A stretch of 64,000 nt of DNA. It comes from Liolophura sinensis. Lineage: Eukaryota; Mollusca; Polyplacophora; Chitonida; Chitonidae. Below are positions 60,201-64,000 of this stretch, in pieces. How positions within the stretch are numbered: position 1 is the stretch's first letter; each line of letters begins with the position of its first letter. The notes beneath the pieces were generated by a model that saw only the letters and a program-made list of their open reading frames with translations, was not told the DNA's origin and ran no database searches. The DNA lies in contig NC_088300.1 in NCBI RefSeq assembly GCF_032854445.1, positions 23,481,608-23,545,607 on the forward strand, written 5' to 3'. Both the position numbers and the translations under genes were made by a program.

Positions 60201-63200
60201 CTGTAAATGATTTCAAAATGATATCTTATGCAGTAGTTTTGTGTTATCATACGTCACCTCATGGAGTGAATGGATAAAGGCTACCACACATCTTAGGTCG
60301 CTCAATCTGATAGCAACATGTTTGATTGGATAAAATTTCCAAGATGTCTGCCTCGATTCACCACAGCCATTTGTGCCTTTTGTTCTATACGTTAATTGGT
60401 GAAATCTCACTGAAATAATAAAGTATGATACTTTTTAGACAGCTTGAGAATCCTGCTTTCCACTGAAGTATGTTTTAGCCAGGTACTGTCTTGTCCTTTA
60501 AACTTTATCATAGCAGACTCTACTCTATTTATATCTTACAATGTTTTGCATTCCTGAACATTCTCCTCTTGATCAGTAATGTCCTGTGAAGCTGAAATGA
60601 AGAATACGATAAAGGCAATGCATAAGTAACATTATCACAAACACATACAAATATTACACACATCAGAATGTTTCTTTCTGTTCGAGTTATGCTAAAGTTC
60701 TTAAATTTCATTAGATAATTATTATTCAGTACACATTCATAGATTATCGAACAAATGAATTCAAAGCTGGGTAAACTGACATTTGTACCAGAACATGTAC
60801 CATGTATGACAACAACAACAAACAAAGTTCTAAATTACACATCATATATGAACACTTACCCTTGGTAAAAAATGTTGTCATGATAGATTTGAAGGGCTCC
60901 AGATACTGTTCACTAGAACTTGAAATTATTTTCTCAGACTTTCGTTGACAGCCTACAGAAAAACAGATGAAGTCAAATGTGTTGTGGTATATCATACAGC
61001 TAAAGATATTCCCAGGCTTGGAAACTGTGTTATTTTGCAATTTGTCTCAAGACCACAGAAAATTTGCCATGGCGGATATCTAAATCGATTTCAAGTACAA
61101 GTACACTGATATATATGATCATATATAAAATTACACTGCACATTTTAACAATATTTACTAACACTTTTTTTAAATACTTCCTCAGCCTACAACATTTGAG
61201 TAATCACTTGTCAAGAAATTCATCATTTCAATGTCACTTCTTTTCAGAAAACTTCACAAAATTGTTTTACATGAGATATTACGGTTTTTATCACCTTCTA
61301 AGTTTGTTTTAAGTTTCCCAATCTCAGCTTCAACTTCATCAAACTTAACAAGAGCTGCCTGTCGAATGTCACTGGGGTCAGGAAGGGGAAGCTTGACCTT
61401 GTCAGTACCAGCATCATCCTTCTCAAACCTGCTCACGTATTGTGTCACCACATACTGAAGTAAGCTCACATGGTTATCCTGGACAGTAAACAGAACAGAC
61501 AAAGAGAGAAATTCAACATGTGGAGCTCTTCTGTACCGACATTGTCCTTCTCAAACCTGCTCACGTACTGTGTCACCACATAGTTCACATGGTTATCCTG
61601 GACAGCAAACAGAACAGACAAAGAGAGAAATTCAACATGTGGAGCTCTTCTGTACCAACATTGTCCTTCTCAAACCTGCTCACGTACTGTGTCACCACAT
61701 AGTTCACATGGTTATCCTGGACAGCAAACAGAACAGACAAAGAGAGAAATTCAACATGTGGAGCTCTTCTGTACCAACATTGTCCTTCTCAAACTTACTC
61801 ACATATTGTGTCGCCGGTACTGAAGTAAGCTCACATGGTTATCCTGGACAGCAAAGGGAATTGGAAAAGAGATACATTCAACATGTGGAGCTCTTCTGTA
61901 CCGACATTGTTCTTCTCAAACTTACTCACATATTGTGTCGCCGCATACTGAAGTAAGCTCACATGGTTATCCTGGACAGCAAAGGGAATAGGAAAAGAGA
62001 TACATTCAACATGTGGAGCTTTTCTGTAAGAGAACTGTCTAATGTATTGCTGCACCACATGCTGAAGTATTAAAGCTCCCACAGTTATTCTGGATGGTAA
62101 AGAAGACAAGACATATATTCAACAATTTAGCTTGTCAGTGCATCATACTTCTTAATTAAATGTGCTCAGGTATATCGTTAACAACAACTTTTCACAAACC
62201 TGTCCACCTGTCTCACATGTTTCATTGTAGTAGAGAAGAAGTTCCTCTCACAATGAGTTCTGACTTGATATAGCTTCAAACAAATGACCCTTGCTACCAC
62301 CAATCCACTTCAATTCCCTTACCTTACTCTTCACATCTTTGAGTTTAGCTAGGATGTCCAATCCGAATCCATCTGCCTGGCCCCCTTTGACCATTCCCTA
62401 GGAAAAAGAATTACATGCATTTCTACATGAACATGTATGTACATATCTGTCATGCAAAATGTCATGTAACAGCTGTTAAAAGAAGTCACATGATCATTTC
62501 CTTAGTTAGACTTTTTGGAACAAAGTGACAAACCTGCACTGCTGGGTTTTTCATTATAAACAGGAAAACATTTATTGTTACTTGTTACAGGTCACCATCT
62601 CTTTGCTTTTTTAACATAACTGTAACTTAACTGTGACGTAACATACTTTAATTCTTCTTGTCTTAGAACCTTGTCCAGCTTAAGTAACAACAGCACCAAA
62701 GCTGAAAAATTACCTCCATTCATGTAATTTCCTAGAGCCAAAATTATTCCCAAAATGTTCTTGATGCTGTTGCCTGACATCAGTGTCTGTAAAAGGAATC
62801 AGATGAGTCTGTAAGGGTTTAAAAATACTGTAAAACATTATATGTACATGTAATATATTTGAACTTCCCCCTCCCCCCACCTCTAAATCGAGGCATGAGT
62901 ACTGGTGTGAAAGAATTCAGATTTTAAATAAATCTTTCCTCAAAACAGAGTTGTCCTCCCTTCCCTGAAATTATGCAGGACAAAGTATTTGGTGTAATCA
63001 AGAGTGTCTGAATGTAGTCTGTGATACACATACAAGTGAGAGATAACCTACATAGAAGCTTACCTCACATGTCATTTTCAAGTTGTTCAGCTTATTATCA
63101 ATGGCTGACACATTTTCCTGAAAAGTGGAGTGAAATATGAAACAGAAGATTCGGTCTGCATAGTTTGGAATCTGGGACATATCGTAAAGAAACCTGCAAA

Positions 63201-63709
63201 AGACAGAAACAAATTCTAATGACACTCAAAAGTGTTATGTACATCTACATGCTCTATTTAGAAATCATTTGCTGTATTTGCTCTAAGTATTCACACAAAT
63301 AGAGCATTTTCCAAAGGAAATACAGATCATAACATACTACTTTTCATGCTGAAACTTATATTTCTGACCTATATATAAGCCTACTCATCCTAATTTAATC
63401 ACGGACAAAACTTTAGGCCCAATACTGTATTTCATTTTTTCATCTAAAAGAACATCCTACCTCTGCCTTATCTGAGAACAGGTGCCCAAAAGGACAATCT
63501 TGGGCCCATCTCCTGAAACCTATTAAAGAGGTTTTATGACAAACAGATTTATATCTTGTACATTTTCAAACTATAAAGATCCCAATACGAGTTTTCAGAT
63601 ACATGTAAGCCTTCCACAATATAACTCACTGTTCAGGTTTATCCAGTGCTATGTCACTGTTCCGTTCCACGTGGTTTTTGATCAGCTTCAGTTCATCTGG
63701 CTCTGGTCT
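54222..63709 (-). CDS. Formin, FMN/cappuccino class: FH2 domain and C-terminal tail (5' part outside the window)
   Basis: Ten exons on the minus strand: 63709-63630, 63193-63064, 62786-62714, 62384-62323, 61478-61295, 60952-60860, 60591-60540, 57983-57834, 54810-54717, and 54254-54222 ending in TAA. Phases join throughout. The FH2 domain shows [43 protein letters not shown], then [19 protein letters not shown], which marks the FMN1/FMN2/cappuccino class, and [10 protein letters not shown]. Late FH2 has [19 protein letters not shown]. The tail is basic ([12 protein letters not shown]) and ends [11 protein letters not shown], like the L-K-(E/D)-R-L end of FMN proteins. FH2 dimers nucleate and cap actin filaments; the tail of this class binds Spire. 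The FH1 region and N-terminus lie beyond 64000. At the fourth exon the nearer acceptor (exon start 62397) breaks the frame. Using AAAG at 62385 keeps it but shortens the loop after NYMNGG by about four residues. Confidence 0.95.
54831..57340. repeat. 66-bp satellite, about 38 tandem units, in the penultimate-side formin intron
   Basis: Units read CATAACTTGTGCTATAATAT, CTCACGTCTTGATGTAACAG, GTTTAGTGACAATGTTCACA, TGCTCT. Three main variants alternate: the form above, one with AAGTCTTAATG, and one with AAGTCTTGTTGTCAGAG. The last is absent from the first eleven units (left side) and common from unit 12 to the right end. The unit is 22 codons long with no plus-strand stop, so one frame stays open for 867 codons. 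The array ends 20 nt upstream of the 54810 splice acceptor. Confidence 0.97.
58245..58860. repeat. Dispersed repeat C, copy 2, in a formin intron
   Basis: Partner of 20015-20565 with shared segments in the same order. No coding capacity seen in either copy. Confidence 0.85.
59320..60400. repeat. Dispersed repeat D, uninterrupted copy, in a formin intron
   Basis: Partner of 11560-11745 plus 13872-14934. Here the LINE and the SINE fragment are both absent, so the copy shows the pre-insertion structure. It spans from shortly after 59300 to about 60390. Confidence 0.85.
61479..62100 (-). repeat. Tandem array of about five partial copies of an FH2 exon
   Basis: Relative to the true exon (acceptor at 61478/61479), copies of the acceptor and the first 24-30 codons recur with acceptors at 61597, 61716, 61843, 61971 and 62090, a period of 119-128 bp. 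Each keeps CTGTCCAG or a near form followed by GATAACCATGTGA; the most distal one is most diverged. Translations resemble [20 protein letters not shown]. None contains the second half of the exon (KLPLPDPSD onward) or its GTGATA donor. Two copies have lost three codons and one has a one-base deletion. Confidence 0.93.
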
Positions 63710-64000
63710 CTGTACAACAGGCAGATATACAGGTGAATCCCATGATAACTATCACATCAGGGTCTTCAGATACTTTTGCTTTTGTTTGTGACTATACTTG
63801 TATAAATACAGACATCTTCATAACATAGCAGTAAAAACAACTGGGTTATGGCTATTGAATTACATTGCACCTCCTGAAATTCAAATCCAATCATCCTACA
63901 TGTATGTAAACATAGCCGTAGCTATAAACATCACAGGTTATACATTCAGAATTCGACATCAAATATTTTTTACAGGTTTTTCATTTATTAACTGGAAAAT

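Noticed and set aside
61520-61956. Plus-strand repetitive open frames in the formin intron
   Set aside because: Antisense translation of the tandem partial-exon array; the sense information is on the minus strand.

Overview
The window is eukaryotic genomic DNA, most likely from a lophotrochozoan and probably a mollusc. Coding sequence is sparse and split into short exons with canonical GT-AG junctions. The DNA between is full of tRNA-derived SINEs, a LINE with an RNase H domain, an LTR remnant, minisatellites and old dispersed duplications. The phylum assignment rests on my general familiarity with such repeats, not on a database search.

All recognisable genes lie on the minus strand. At the left edge (589-680) is one putative first coding exon of an unidentified, possibly glutaredoxin-like gene that runs off the window. 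At 5157-5350 is the first exon of a globin with a Met-Gly-Cys N-terminus, ending exactly at the conserved globin intron position B12.2. Weaker candidates for its later exons lie at 1544-3048. Between 39590 and 47228 is a nearly complete gene of the DBH/MOXD1 copper monooxygenase family. It has 11 exons whose phases all join, and all copper ligands are present. From 54222 to the right edge is the 3' half of a formin of the FMN/cappuccino class: ten exons giving a nearly whole FH2 domain, the basic tail and the stop codon.

From about 5.4 to 39 kb I see no host gene. This stretch is a mosaic of repeats: a 47-bp minisatellite (7.8-8.6 kb), a dead I-superfamily LINE (11.7-13.9 kb), a diverged direct duplication (16.4-19.1 kb against 21.0-23.0 kb), SINEs of two families, a 0.5-kb tandem duplication (25.2-26.2 kb), two LTR remnants (29.7-30.2 and 33.5-34.3 kb), and 50-, 29/58- and 20-bp tandem repeats (33-37 kb).

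The formin introns hold the most unusual structures. One is an array of about five extra copies of the 5' part of an FH2 exon, each keeping its splice acceptor (61.48-62.10 kb). Another is a satellite of about 38 units of 66 bp that ends 20 nt from the next acceptor and keeps an 867-codon frame open by arithmetic alone (54.83-57.34 kb). Two introns also carry diverged copies of repeats found in the left half, and one of these copies serves as an empty-site reference for the LINE insertion. The genes do not form an operon or an evident pathway. They are separate animal genes that share an orientation.
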